Positions 10,710 through 22,114 are shown, counted from the first letter of the stretch. The stretch: DNA of 64,000 bases from Kalaharituber pfeilii (GCA_015179045.1 WHUZ01000064.1:1-64000), one strand, 5' to 3'. A program made the numbers and translations. Notes: generated by a model from the letters alone, not told the origin.

Positions 10710-11602
10710 ATGGCAGAAGCTTTCAGCGTAGCAGGTGGCATTATTGCCCTCTTGGCAGTTACCGCCCGACTTTGCTGTTTCGTTGACCAGATCAATTCCA
10801 ACTATCGAAGTTTCAGTACCGAACTTAGCTCCCTCTCCTCTGACCTCGCCTCTCTCAGAACAATTCTTGACCTTCTGCAAAACTGCACCTCAGACCCGCA
10901 TGCCCTACTCTCGCATACCATGATTGCAGACCTTTCTCAAGATATCTCCTCCTGCATTACTATTGTCAACCAAATTGATAAAATCCTGGTGAAGATCCAT
11001 ACCCCGGAACACGCAATGGTGGTCGTAGCATTCGCAGTCGCATTACATGGATGTTAAGGTCGCCGGACATCAACAAGCTGCGTTTATTGCTTGCCGAACA
11101 CAAACAGACCATTAACATGAAGTTGAGCGTCGCAACATGTCAAACGGCACATCAATCTCTAAACAGCCAGGAGCAAATTCTTATCCGGCTAGAGGAACTG
11201 CTACGGAGAGAAGTGACCGGTCAGTTCGGACCGACGGCCGTGCCGACGGCAGTGCCGACAAGGAGGCTGTTAGGCACGGCGAGTGTTGAAACGAGATTTT
11301 TGGAAATGGAGGATATTATGAATTATGCTGAATCCGTGGTAACTCAGCTGTCTGGCCCAATATCAACATACATCCGACCTGTCAGAAGCCGAAGGGCGAA
11401 TGAAAATGCTGGTGCAGCACAGGCAAGGCAAACTGGAGGAAACGACACCTCCCTTGTCCCTTCCATACCGGATGGAGCGGCTGATGCTATAAATGTTATC
11501 TCTTCTGATATATCTGATTCGGAATTGAATTCCGAAGAAAGTCTGACAGGTATCTCCATGAGCATTGTAAGACATATCAGAAATCTTTCCTTGCATCTTT
11601 AG
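10710..11602 (+). pseudogene. Helo-like (STAND N-terminal type) protein, frameshifted
   Basis: Starts MAEAFSVAGGIIALLAVTAR, a hydrophobic helix typical of fungal Helo-like/STAND N-terminal domains, which act in allorecognition and programmed cell death signalling. Amphipathic segments LSSLSSDLASLRTILDLLQN and MIADLSQDISSCITIVNQID follow. The frame meets a stop at 11,055-11,057, but the reading continues in another frame (GGRSIRSRITWM, then LRSPDINKLRLLLAEHKQTI) to 11,602. The paralog at 29,404 aligns across the break, and loss of one C in the C-run near 11,002-11,005 explains the shift. The C-terminal part is acidic and Ser-rich, and no NTPase domain follows. Insertion 10,409-10,706 cuts it from its own promoter. 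A sequencing error at the C-run would restore an approximately 298-residue protein. Confidence 0.65.
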
Positions 11603-13206
11603 ATTTCCGCAGAGTCCATGACTAACTCTTTGCTCACTGATTGAGTAGAACCCTGAGATGCCCTCACGTCCCACAGACTGCAATGACCCCACAGCAGTAA
11701 TAATTCCAATTTCAACCCCACTCCATTCGGCCCCACCATCTACGACCTTCCAGTGTCCTGCTCGGGAGTTGACAAGGTCCCTACCGATTGCAGAACCGCC
11801 CACCTCGAAATCAGCCTCTAACGCTCTGAGGTGGTTACGCTTTGGATGGTGTGCACGCTATCCGAAACGCAGGCAACACCGCTGACACCGTCTTCCGCGT
11901 CACGAAAATCACTTAAACCACGTGAGAGTAAAGGAAGAAGGAAGAAAAACAGTATTCCCGACAATTTAGAGAGCCTTTGGAACGAGACGTTATTACATTT
12001 TAAACTGCGGAATTTCCCTGGCTACCTTCATTGTTCATGTTTACTTGAATCTTCATTTTTATTTTTGCACTTGCATATGCACATGCATGAGGCGGTCATG
12101 ATCAAATTGTGCTTTTCTCATCTTAATTAACCACAGACCGCAGAAGCGCAAAGCAACTATGCTCTCGTTACCTTGGGGCCCCCTTCCTGCGGCAGATCCA
12201 GGATTGGCAACATTGGAAGGGCAGGGCTAAATTCCGCGCGGGATTCTGTTCACTTCGTTTACCAGCCTCACTGGGGAAGCATTCGTACATCCACCCTTTC
12301 CGCGACTTTGTCGCTCTTCCGTGGAGGCGAACCCCCCTTGGGCCCAGAAAACTGGAGGGTCGCCGCCACTTCCTAAGGCTATATATTGATTGGGAACTCA
12401 GATCAGCTTCGAACATAACTCCGACTCTGGCTTCTATAGGTATGATTAATTTTTGGAGTATCCCCGTTAGCTTAGGAACATAACTTACCGTGCCCACAGG
12501 GTTTAAGGTACGAGTTTTCGCTCCAGAGTCTTGTAAACACAAATTTAATATCGCAGGAAATAAGCCAACTGCTCCGCCTCCTTTCCTAGCCCCTCGTCGA
12601 CCTCGTGCAGTCCTCGTTCGCTCTATTGCTATTGGTTGAACTTTCGTAGTTCAATCCTCCGTGTGCCGGTGGATGGAACAAAGCTGCAATCCCGTGCACT
12701 TTCACGTTTATGAGGGAGTTTGCGGGAATGGGTACATCATATCGTAGAGGAAAATATATCAATACATCAGCGCCCTGAGCGCTATCCATCTATAGGCTTC
12801 CCTAGGGGGGTGGGCAGGTGGTTGTGAAGTGACTTCCACGGTTCGCAACGTGCATCATAGCCTTGGATCCGGCGTTAACTTTTCCGGGACTCGGCATGAG
12901 ACAGCACACGCTCTATCGACGTCTCAGCACGCGCTGGTCATATTAGCTGCAACTACCAAATCCGTTATCACCAGAACAGCTCCACATAATCAATCGACTC
13001 ACCAGCTCCGACTTTCTCCGCAACTACTGTTCAATGCGACGTCGAAGCATTCGTTATGCCGGGATTAGCGAACGAATTATTCCTATCGTTCAATGAGCCA
13101 ATTGAGGTGCTAGCTGGAATGCGAATTCGCTACTCAGAGTCACAACGCAAAACAAAAAAAGTTGGCGGAACATTAGATGATGTGGACAATTTCGAGTAGT
13201 TGGTTA
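11603..13206. other. No recognised gene
   Basis: Both strands have short open stretches (for example minus 12,168-12,542 and plus 12,829-13,068), none with a motif I recognise. No tail, TIR or tRNA-like fold was seen. Confidence 0.35.
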
Positions 13207-14170
13207 CGATTTGGGCCCCTGGTCAGGGAGTTTATGACAATGGAGGAGAGCTAGGAGAGATGCAGGAGCTGAGGATTACGAGGCAGGGTATCAGGAAGGA
13301 GGGTGCGGTGGGGAGACAGGTGGGGAGCGCAGAAGGGGACGCAGAAGGGATGGTGAGGGCAGTGCCGCAGTGATGTGGGGCCCAGAGATCTGGTGGAGAG
13401 GGCAGAAGGCATGGCGACGAGAAGTGGAGAATCTACATTATCAAGTACTGAAGAACCCGGCGGGAGCGGTACATGGTACGGCAAGGGAAAAGGTGAACTG
13501 GATCGCAGGAGTAGAGGGCCCAGCGGTGGTGCTCAATGCAGCGCAAGCGAGCTTTGTAGCGCGAAGCATGGGGCACCCCAGGGGGTGCGGAGATATTTGG
13601 AGAAGTGACTTCAGAGGGGAGGAGGAGGTGGACAGGGGGAGACACTGAAGAGATTGGGACCTGGGGTGGGCGGGGGAGGAAACAGACGGTTTTGAATCGG
13701 TAGCGGGGCGCATGCACAGCATAGTCAGCTTCGTGATGCCAGAAGGAGTCGATGAGGTGACATGGGGAGCGGAGTGCAAGAGGGTGGAGGTGGAAGAGGT
13801 ACAAGGGGGCGGAAGAAAGGGAGGAAGCAGGGAGGCTTCCATAGAGTGGGCTACCAAGGGAATGGCAAGGGTATACTCGCTGGTTCTGAAAGTATTGGAA
13901 CGCTGCATAAAGAATATGCAATATTTTATCAGGCGAATAGCGCATACGCTTTATGCAGCGTTCCAATACTTTCCGAATCAGCGAGTACACTGAGGGAAGC
14001 ATGGACGAGAATGGTAGGGTAGGAGGGGGGTCCTGGAAGTGGGATGGGGGCGGGGAGGAAGGCATGGGGGCGGGGAGGAAGGCATGAGTATCAACAAGAC
14101 AAGGATACTTTACTAGATGCGGTTGCTGCAGTTATGCGAACCTCACCAGAGAGCTGGGAGGAGGTGCGGG
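13207..14170 (+). pseudogene. LINE ORF2 fragment, post-RT to RNase H
   Basis: Reads MVRAVPQ...GAEIWWRGQKAWRREVENLH-like text and RSMGHP near 13,350-13,580, then a region matching the spacer after the RT of Tad-type elements. It reaches the RNase H start ARVY(T)EGSMDENGRVGGG across the MITE at 13,876-13,985. Stops and frameshifts are frequent. No tail is attached. Confidence 0.75.
13876..13985. mobile_element. Mariner-type MITE, 110 bp
   Basis: Near-perfect inverted repeats of about 38 bp beginning CTCGCTG(G/A)TTC(T/G)GAAAGTAT, with a TA target duplication (13,874-13,875 and 13,986-13,987). Excision in silico gives a continuous LINE RNase H reading (ARVYTEGS), which confirms both boundaries. 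Confidence 0.9.
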
Positions 14171-14384
14171 TAAGGTAAGATCTAACAATTTCTATAGATA
14201 ATGAGTCACGCTAATGGTGTATAGATATTTCAGTATCCAACTGAGCATGCTCGAACAACTCGAGACATAATGAGTCTGCGAAAGAAATGGGGTAGCTTGA
14301 TTACTTCATCAAAGTCTACTGGTGATCCTACTTGTCCTCCGGCTATACGGGAGCAAAGCATATCAATAAAGGGGGGGGGGGGGG

Positions 14385-14690
14385 GCCGTCGAGATTCTGA
14401 AATTTTCTGGGGATCGAGTGCTGATAAGCGTCAGGGAATGAAAACCTGGGCGAGGGGAAGTCATCCAGTGTGAGCCAAGAATTGGCAGCAGGGGGGACAC
14501 GGCGTGTGAATGCGGAGAGGAACAAATGGTAGACCATCTGGCCTTCAAATTCGGGGTGGTGGACTACCCAGGGTGGGAAAAGTGGGAGAAGCTGTAGCAG
14601 GGAAAGTGGGTGGAAAGTCAGGAGAACGGTGAGGAGGTGGACACTTTCGAGCAACTGTTCCATACCTTGAAAGCATAGGTGGGTGGGTAA
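14385..14690 (+). pseudogene. LINE ORF2 C-terminal fragment
   Basis: Contains CECGEEQMVDHLAFKF and VDYPGWEKWEKL, the Cys/His motif region after RNase H, ending in a stop near 14,680. It is immediately preceded by a 15-nt G-run (14,371-14,385). Several stops are present. Confidence 0.7.
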
Positions 14691-14987
14691 GGGGGAGCGT
14701 CTAGAGTCATGTAGATAGCCTAGGTTTCTGCTGTGCAGTGGGGACGACGACGGAATGGGTAAAGGCAATGTCATATGTATATAGACTTACTGTACTGTAG
14801 CTCATACAATCACAACCTTCACTTCTCTTCTTTTCGCACCCACGCTTTCGCTTTCGCACTCGCACTCCCATTTTGGTCGTACGTTCGTTCTGCCAGTTTC
14901 TCACCACTCCGGTCCATCAAAAGGCAGTAGTGGATACTATCTGTCTATCTTACACTTGCCTCCGATCATTGAGCGCTTAGGCCTAGG

Positions 14988-15060
14988 GGCCCCGCCATGG
15001 CAAATAGGTGCAAGCGGGGGCTACCTGTTTCTTTTTTAAAAAGAAAAAAAAATAAAAAAA
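14988..15060 (+). mobile_element. Degenerate LINE-B tail
   Basis: GCCCCGCCATGGCAAATAGGTGCAAGCGGGG followed by an A-rich tail. No TSD was found; an old copy. Confidence 0.75.
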
Positions 15061-15529
15061 GGGAAGAAGGTGGATGAGATAACAACGCGGAAGATACAGA
15101 TATGCCGTACTTCATTGTGGTGGATAGGGAGATGACGAAGACAGAGAGTGTATTGTATAATAGCAACAACAGGTCTACACATGTTTCCACGAAATGATGT
15201 TCTGAATTGCATCGTTTTATATCTTGCGTCTAAGATGAGTATTTGCTTAATGTTCAACCTGAATTGAACAAAATTTTATTAAGCCACATTGCAGATGAGC
15301 ATGTGCGTGAATCTTGTATTGCAATGAATTGCTTCTGGAACTCCTCATTCGACCGATGTTTGCAATATCTATTGTACATGAAGTATTGTAGTATCTACCT
15401 CTGATGTGGAGGTTCACTGACATCAAGAAAAAATTAAAACTACCTCTTCAAGGACATGTAGCCGGAAATCTGTGTTTTGAGCAAATAATAACGTGACTGA
15501 AGAACCCCGAGGGGGTGATGATTCCCCCC

Positions 15530-16328
15530 CCCACACCTCTTGGAGCACTCACTCATATAATTCTGAATATAGCTATCTTTCTAACAATCTTAGTTTTGCT
15601 AGTTTGTAACTATTTGATTCTATCTCTACTTTTAGGTAGAGTACTACTAAGCTAATTTTCTTTTATTCTTTTCTTTTCTTCTTTTATAGTCTTATAATAA
15701 AGAAGTCTTTATTAGCTATATATTAATTTATTTAATATTATTTAGTCTACTTTAATATATTATCTAGTTAATATACTAATATATATTTTTAAGTACTTTT
15801 CTAATAGTAGTTATATATAATATTATTATAAGAATAAAAATATTTTAAATAGCTTAATAATTACTTTAAAAATTATATTAATACTATTTATATATATTTT
15901 TATTACTTGAAAAAATTATTTAAATACTTTTATTAAATAAATTACAAATATAATAAGTATATTTATATATTTATAATTTTATAATATTAAAACTTATATA
16001 AAAATATATAAAAATATAATTTATTTATAACTATTTTTATTTTAAATTTTAAAATATAGAATTAAAAGAATAATACTTATTAGTAGCTTTTTAAAAAGTA
16101 TATAAAAAATTTCTAAAATTATAATATATAAATTTATAATAAAAAAAATTTTAATTTATTTATAATAGTAATTAATAAATTTAGATTAATAAATACTATT
16201 ATATAAATTATATATAAAGTATTTTAAAAACTTTTTATATAATTCTATAATATTTATAATTATAGTACTTATTACTAGTATTATTTATTTAATTATTTAA
16301 TATTATTTATATCTGATATATATATATA
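15530..16328. other. A+T-rich island, RIP-like
   Basis: Almost pure A/T with TA-rich words and no coding capacity. It ends exactly at the TTTTA target duplication of the LTR at 16,334. This is consistent with old repeat DNA saturated by C-to-T mutation. The sequence origin is no longer readable. Confidence 0.6.
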
Positions 16329-16400
16329 TTTTATGTTACGGCTAAGGTGAGACTTACTCGATAAGAGGAACACTTACTCTGAACCATTAGTAAGACCAAT

Positions 16401-16454
16401 TTTTTTTTTTTTTTTTATTTCATTGATCGCATGCCGCCCTACGGGCTATGGCGA
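16401..16454 (-). mobile_element. LINE-A tail micro-insertion in LTR, 54 bp
   Basis: T-run, atttcattgatcg, hairpin with inner stem GCCC-GTA-GGGC. The TSD AGTAAGACCAAT lies at 16,389-16,400 and 16,455-16,466. Confidence 0.93.
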
Positions 16455-16921
16455 AGTAAGACCAATGCTGATAGAGCAGACTGATTACCCGTTAGGCTTG
16501 GCAGAAGGTTCTATGTCTTTTGAATAGGGTAGTGCTACGGAAGTATGTGTTATTATTTATGGTAGGGTCTCCGGACCTCTAAGGCACTCAGTTCATGAAG
16601 CTAATATGCGCACATGCATTAGTACATATCATCATCTTGCGTCTGTACTATTTTTGCATGATTCTGCTACGTGGACCTGTTAACACATACAGTGGCAGGA
16701 ATAAGGATTTACCACGTTGCCAGTCATTTATTCACTTGTTGACTAGTCATGTATGACTGCACTTAAGTCTATATAAGCGCCGGCTGGCGATAGCATAGTT
16801 AGAAGAATCAAGACACTAGCAGTGTTCTAAGTTCTCTATAACTCTGAAACCTATCGTTTCCTTATTACGCCCGTGAATCGCTCCGCTCCGCTGCGCGCTC
16901 CACGCCAAACAGCTGCCCATT

Positions 16922-17053
16922 CGGCCCGCCGTATATACACCTCCGTAGCCATTTCGGCCCGCCGTATCCACACTTCTGTGGCGACTTCGGCCCGCCGTAT
17001 ACATACCTCCGTAGCGACTCCGGCCCGCCGTATACACTCCTCCGTAGCCGTAA
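16922..17053. repeat. 33-bp minisatellite inside the LTR, 4 units
   Basis: Four consecutive 33-bp units, each starting CGGCCCGCCGTAT and containing a CTCCGTAGC-like core. Copy 2 of the LTR (about 17,660-17,825) has about five units, one shortened. The 33-bp period keeps all frames open, so long open stretches here are not evidence of a gene. Confidence 0.9.
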
Positions 17054-17110
17054 CATCCAGTACCTTCCAGCGCCTACCGGAGCCTAGCCCCTGACGCCCG
17101 TAACATTTTA

Positions 17111-17603
17111 TTATTATCTTTTTATATATCTTTCTATGTAAATAACTATACAATATTTAGACTTACTTTGTTTTTATATTAATACTTATATACTATTCTA
17201 AAAGCTATAGTAAGAAAATTTAAATTTATTAGTTAATACTACTAATAGTTAAAAAAATATCTTATTATATCTATATTTCTATTTTATTATCTTAGAAATA
17301 CTTATATAATACTTTTATCTAGTATAATAGTCTAAAAATTACTATATATATATATAAGTAAAAAAATTTTTTTAATATAATAATAGTATAATACTTTATA
17401 TAATAGTCTAGTAAGTATTATTAAATATTCTATTTTTTATAAAAATAGGTAATAAAGTATATAATAGAATTAATAGGATTTAAAGAATAAAATTATTTAT
17501 ATATAATAGCTTAAAATATATCTAATATAGAATTTTATATATACTAAATAAGTAATTATTTATATATTATAAATAAGTCTAAAAAATTTATAAAGTATAG
17601 TTT
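17111..17603. other. A+T-rich island between the two LTRs
   Basis: Same composition as 15,530-16,328, with no readable features. It is bounded on each side by an LTR target duplication. Confidence 0.6.
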
Positions 17604-17608
17604 ATTAT

Positions 17609-18300
17609 TGTTACGGGCGTGAGGGGCTAGGCTCCGGTGGGCGCTGGAAGGCACTGGATGTTACGGCTACGGAGGTGCGTATTCGGCAGGCCGGAGTCGC
17701 TACGGAGGCGTATATACGGCGGGCCGGCTACGGATGTGTATATGCTGCGGGCCGGAGTGGCCACGGAGGCGTATATGCTGCGGGCCGAATGGCTACGGAG
17801 TTGTATATACGGCGGGCCGGAAGGGCAGCTGTTTTGCGTGGAGCGCGCAGCGGAGCGGAGCGATTCACGGGCGTAATGAGGAAACGATAGGTTTCAGAAG
17901 TATAGAGAACTTAGAACACCGCTTGTGTCTTGATTCTTCAACTGTGCTATCGCCTGTGCTTAAGTAGACTGAGCACATCATACATGACTAGGCAAGCAAA
18001 TAAAGAAACGGCAATTCAACAATGCCAATAATCATAACAAAGAAACATGCAACGTAGTACAGATGCTAGATAATAGCATGTACTAGGGCATGTGCGCATA
18101 TTAGCTTCATAAACCGAGTGCCAGGCCTAAAGACCTTACAATCAACGGTGACACACACTTCCTTAGCACTACCCTATTCAAACACAAAGAATCCTCTGCC
18201 AAGCCTAACGGGTGATCAGTCCGGTCTAGCAGCACTGGCCTTACTAAGGATTCAGGGTAAGTGTTCCCCTGCTCGGGTAAGTCTCACCTTAGCCGTAACA
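17609..18300 (-). mobile_element. Solo LTR (copy 2), 692 bp
   Basis: Reverse orientation relative to copy 1. The plus strand begins TGTTACGGGCG and ends GCCGTAACA, with TSD ATTAT (17,604-17,608, 18,301-18,305). It is homologous to copy 1 over its length, including the 33-bp tandem. Separate TSDs show two independent solo LTRs, not one element. Confidence 0.92.
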
Positions 18301-18830
18301 ATTATACTCTTTTATACTTAAACTTTAGTTTAAGTCTACTTAAAAACTATTTATACTTATAGTAATTTTTTATTATAATATTTAAAAAGTATAGTAATAT
18401 ATCTTATACTATTTTTTAATTTAATTATATATATAAAAAGTACTTAAGATTAAGAGTAAGTCTTCAGAAATACTATATACTATATTGTTAAGCTTTTTCT
18501 AGATAATATGATATAGATAATAATATAAATTAACTAGAATTTAAATGTATTACTAGATATTAAGTATTAATAGAGCTATATTACTAGTATATATATAAGT
18601 TATAGTAGTAATAAAACTATAAAGAACTCAGAAAGATTATTTTAGTACTTTAAGCAAGTTTTAGAATAGAGAAACTATATAAGATAAGTATCTTAAAATT
18701 ATTATACTATATAATAATATAAATCTGCTATTCAATTAAGAATAGAAAGTTTTTTTATTTTTTATTTTATTAATTACTTACTATCTTTTAGACTATAGTA
18801 ATATCTAACTATATTATACTTACTTTTTCT

Positions 18831-20255
18831 ATCTTTACTTTCTTATATTAGCTTCTCTAAAAGGTCTAATAACCTCTACAATAGGTCCCTGTCTCTCAAC
18901 TCCTTCAGTCTCCTCAACTACTTATCTTCTTCTGATTATCTCCCCCTTTATGTTTTGTATTTCTCTATCAGATATATATATATTTCATCCTCTTCTCTAC
19001 ACTATCTGTAGCTCATGTTCTCTATCTCCTCTAGCTTGTATCTTTATACCTTCAATCTCTTACTCCTAACTAGATCTACTATCTTTAATACTCTTTATCC
19101 CAACCTCTACAGTAGGTAGTAACTCATCTTCAGCCTATCTCTCTTAACTAGTCTTCACCTCTTCACCTATTGAATTATTCCTAACTCTGTTATCACTTCT
19201 TTTTTATACTGTAGGACTGTTCCTATCCTCGCTGCCCTGTCTGCTGATTTATTCCCCTTCATCCTCTTATATTTCTTCACTCATATAATAGCTACATCTT
19301 CGTCTTCTCTCTTCACCCTCTCTTCTCACTTCTCCCTTACCTTCTAACTTGCTCTCTGGTGAGTTGAGTGACCTTCTGTGATTTTCTAAATGTTTCTTAT
19401 CACTACTATAAAGTCTGTCAGTACCAATATCTCTCTACTTAACCTCATTGCCTCGTCAATCGCTAATAGTTCTGCATCATTCACTATTGCTCTCTTTCCA
19501 AGGTATATAGACATCATTTACCTCCCTTCAACAACTCCTGCCTCCAATCTCTCCTTTATCCTACTTCCATCTGTATATACTGCACTTCAGCCCTCCTCTC
19601 TCATTGTTCTTATATGGGCTTCTCACTCCTCTTTCTCTGCATCCCTCGAGAGTGAGTTAGTTATCACTATCGTCAGTGGGCTTTAGTGACTCGTCAATCC
19701 CATCAGGTATCTAGCTTCTGCATCTTAATGTCTTATCTTCTCTTCCTCAAATCTCAATGCCCTCACTTCTACCCTTATGTTACTACATCCCATCTTGTTC
19801 CCCATGGTGCTCCTGTTAGCCCTCTCACTACCCCATATTGCCACCTCTCTATCTTCCGCAACTTCACCTCCTTCGATGAACGTCTTCCATACTCATACTA
19901 CGCCCAGCACCCCATGTGGCTATCGGTCTTGCTATCCCTGTGTATATTTAGCGTCTCTTCTCCGGAGGGAGTTTCGTTAGCCGGGATGCTACTCCTCAAG
20001 CTGCCTTCTCTACTAGGGCTAGTCTTCTCCTATGGTGGATTGTAAAATTCAGCTGCCAGTCAACTGTCAGTCCTAGTATGTGGTATTCTGGGCCTTTTAC
20101 TCTAACAATCAATGTCTCTGCCTTCTTCGGGTCTAATTCGAAGCTCTCTTCTGCCACTGCTGCCTTCAACCTCTCCCGCTGAGCTCTCACCCTCTCCCGT
20201 AGACCTTTCATAGTTTTGTAAGAGACTACACTATGGAAGTCATCAATGTACGATC
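18831..20255 (-). mobile_element. RIP-decayed LINE ORF2 (RT to RNase H)
   Basis: Minus-strand text with YIDDFHSVVS encoded near 20,240-20,251, then GLRERVRAQRERLKAAVAEE and KKAETLIVRVKGPEYHILGL (20,211-20,045). RNase H-like text follows down to about 18,850, increasingly rich in T/A substitutions and stops. Bases 18,306-18,830 to the left are A+T-rich with nothing readable. No 3' tail is preserved. Confidence 0.75.
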
Positions 20256-20400
20256 AGGATAGAGAGGTACTGAAGGAAAAGCTAAAAGAGGAATGGGAAA
20301 AAATAATGAAGGAGAGGTTTCTGTCATTAGTTAGGAGTATGCCAGATAGACTCTGAGCTATTATTGCTGCTGGTGGGGCTGCGACACCTTATTATTTTCT
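20256..20400 (+). pseudogene. Tc1/mariner-like transposase C-terminal fragment
   Basis: Reads DREVLKEKLKEEWEKIMKER, FLSLVRSMPDRL, stop, AIIAAGGAATPYYF. The S-M-P-x-R-x-x-A-(V/I)-I-A-A-x-G-G ending is characteristic of the last residues of Tc1/mariner/Fot-type DDE transposases. It has an in-frame stop and no TIR was recognised nearby. Bases 20,400-20,964 hold nothing recognised. Confidence 0.7.
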
Positions 20401-20978
20401 TGATAGAAGTTTTTCTATATAAATCCTATATAAAGGTTCTGAAGACTTTTGTTTAATTATCCAAGCTATGTTGCATTACTATGGGGCATCTGCAAGACTC
20501 CCAGTTATGCAGCTCGTATGCATCTGAAGACTAACCCTGACCCCTGAGTACAGTTCTCTACCCCTCTTTGCATACTACGGAATAGCATATATTAAGTACT
20601 ACATGACTGCACTCAATTATAGCTCTTCACATTCTCAGGTGGCTATAGAGGAAGGTTAGCTAACTCATACGATCATAGAATAGGGTTGGTGTAGATTTTT
20701 AAGGCTCAAAAGCAGTAGCCCAAATACCCCAGGAATGCTGAAACTACTAATATATCTTATTGTAGACAAAATATAGCCTACATAATTCCTTGAGAATACT
20801 TTCTTTGAGCAAGCAGAGGTACTAAACATGAAGAACAAGTATCTCTAAATAGTCGCTTACAAAATTCTGCTCTAGCGGTTGAGGTACACGCGTTTCTACA
20901 TGGCTAGTTTTAGTGGGAAAGTCCGTCGAATTATGGTGTGCGTCGAGATATGATGAAACACAGTAGTTTTTTCCGGAA

Positions 20979-21313
20979 TTTTTTTTCTTTTTTTTTTTTT
21001 TTTTTAAAAAAAAATCACATAACCCCGCTTACAGCGCCAAGCCATGGCAGGGTCCCTGGGCAAGCCCTCGAAGCCCGGAGACAGGCTTAACAAACAAAGA
21101 ACTTTCTATCTACTTCTACCACCTGATTCCAGAAACCTCCGGACGGACCTTCCGGTTTCTGCTTTAAGGAGGCCCCACTATATATCCCCCCCTCTCCCCC
21201 CTCCCCTCTTCCCCACACTTTCGCACCCCGGCAAGCAAACTTCCCCGACGGCAAATTTCGCAGTTTCCTCCACACTTTCGCAACCTGCGAATTTTTCCTG
21301 ACCCGGGTCGGTA
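20979..21313 (-). mobile_element. LINE-B2 3'-end insertion, 335 bp
   Basis: T-run, B2 tail and GC-rich 3' UTR. The 5' end lies at the ACCGACCCGGGTC palindrome (21,298-21,311). The TSD AGTTTTTTCCGGAA lies at 20,965-20,978 and 21,314-21,327. Confidence 0.93.
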
Positions 21314-21327
21314 AGTTTTTTCCGGAA

Positions 21328-21868
21328 GACCTAGTTGAATTTGAGCTTTCAATCTACCTGTAGGTCTACGAGTCAATAGATAGGGCTCTTTGACTTCTAC
21401 TATAAATATTTCTCTCTTCTTTATACCAAGTACAAACCTCCTCATATAGCCTCCTCCTTAAGTCTGTTTCAGTAGTCCTTGACTCCTTTCCTAAATTTCG
21501 GAAGTAACCTGTTGAAGATTATCCCATCTATATCATCCACATATGCCTGTATGAAGGTGCTCCTACTGGCTGCCTCTATGACTAGTTTGATACCTATAAG
21601 AAAGACCACTAGTGAGGGGGATCAGCTCTATGATGTCCTGTCTATCATAGTACCCGATCTCCTTCTCCTTCCATCCCCGGAAATTTTTTTTTTTTTTTAA
21701 ATCACATAACCCCGCTTGTAGCACGTGGCCATGGCAGGGTTCCATCCCAGGAAAGATTGAAGGTTATTGGCTGGAGGAATCTATCTACAAAAGTGGCCAG
21801 TTCACAGTTTGCCTTCTCAATCTGAGATACTATCTTCAATATATATCTTAAAAGCAACCACTAGTCAA
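21328..21868 (-). pseudogene. LINE RT fragment with YVDD
   Basis: Minus-strand reading with LATFVDRFLQPITFNLSWDG near 21,800-21,745, then AYVDDIDGIIFNRLL (YVDD at 21,532-21,543) and degenerate downstream text. A B4 tail interrupts it at 21,684. Many TAG/TAA stops agree with RIP-type decay. Confidence 0.75.
21684..21739 (-). mobile_element. LINE-B4 tail micro-insertion, 56 bp
   Basis: T-run, AAATCACATAACCCCGC, GCACGTGGCCATGGCAGGG. The TSD TTCCATCCC(C/A)GGAAA lies at 21,669-21,683 and 21,740-21,754. Confidence 0.92.
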
Positions 21869-22114
21869 CTAGTACGTGCAACCCATATTTGGCACTAGAT
21901 TTTCATCTTTCTCACTACTATCAGCTAAATTGTGCATTTCGAAGTTGTTGGTAGGTCAGAATGAGCTCCAAGTCTCTAATTATTACTATAGTAGGTATTT
22001 ACAGTTTATGAAACCTTGCACTGGCTAAGCATTTTAGCGAGCTGTCAAGAAAAACACAAGCATGATCTTGGCTCGTTTGAGCTCGAGCTGGCTCGGCTCG
22101 TGCCGCTTACTAGT
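21869..22114 (-). mobile_element. MITE copy 2 (relative of 6770-7108)
   Basis: Reverse complement of most of the first MITE, sharing the GCGGCACGAGCCGAGCCAGC end and the interior (GAGCTCATTCTGACC, CAACAACTTCGAAATG). The left end (CTAGTACGTGC) is diverged or truncated. It abuts the LINE fragment. Bases 22,115-22,590 hold nothing recognised. Confidence 0.75.

Larger units (their letters stand above)
16334..17105 (+). mobile_element. Solo LTR (copy 1), 772 bp including nested tail
   Basis: TGTTACGG...CCGTAACA ends with 5-bp TSD TTTTA (16,329-16,333 and 17,106-17,110). A TATA box (CTATATAAGCGCC) near 16,770 gives the orientation. A 33-bp tandem lies near the 3' end. It is not A+T-rich, unlike its flanks, so it inserted after they decayed. 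A related copy in inverted orientation is at 17,609-18,300. Confidence 0.92.

Noticed and set aside
12168..12542. 124-residue open frame on the minus strand
   Set aside because: No recognisable motif, no conserved context; indistinguishable from a chance frame.
14371..14385. 15-nt G-run as a possible regulatory quadruplex
   Set aside because: A simple homopolymer at the border of a LINE fragment; length is likely unstable and no gene is nearby.
16851..17890. Long open frames with repeated R-R-A-x-V-A-T-E-x-Y-I units in both LTRs
   Set aside because: They are produced by the 33-bp tandem being a multiple of three; they lack starts, codon bias and continuity outside the tandem.
16334..18300. 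The LTR pair considered as one LTR retrotransposon
   Set aside because: The copies are inverted and each has its own duplication, so they cannot flank a common internal region.
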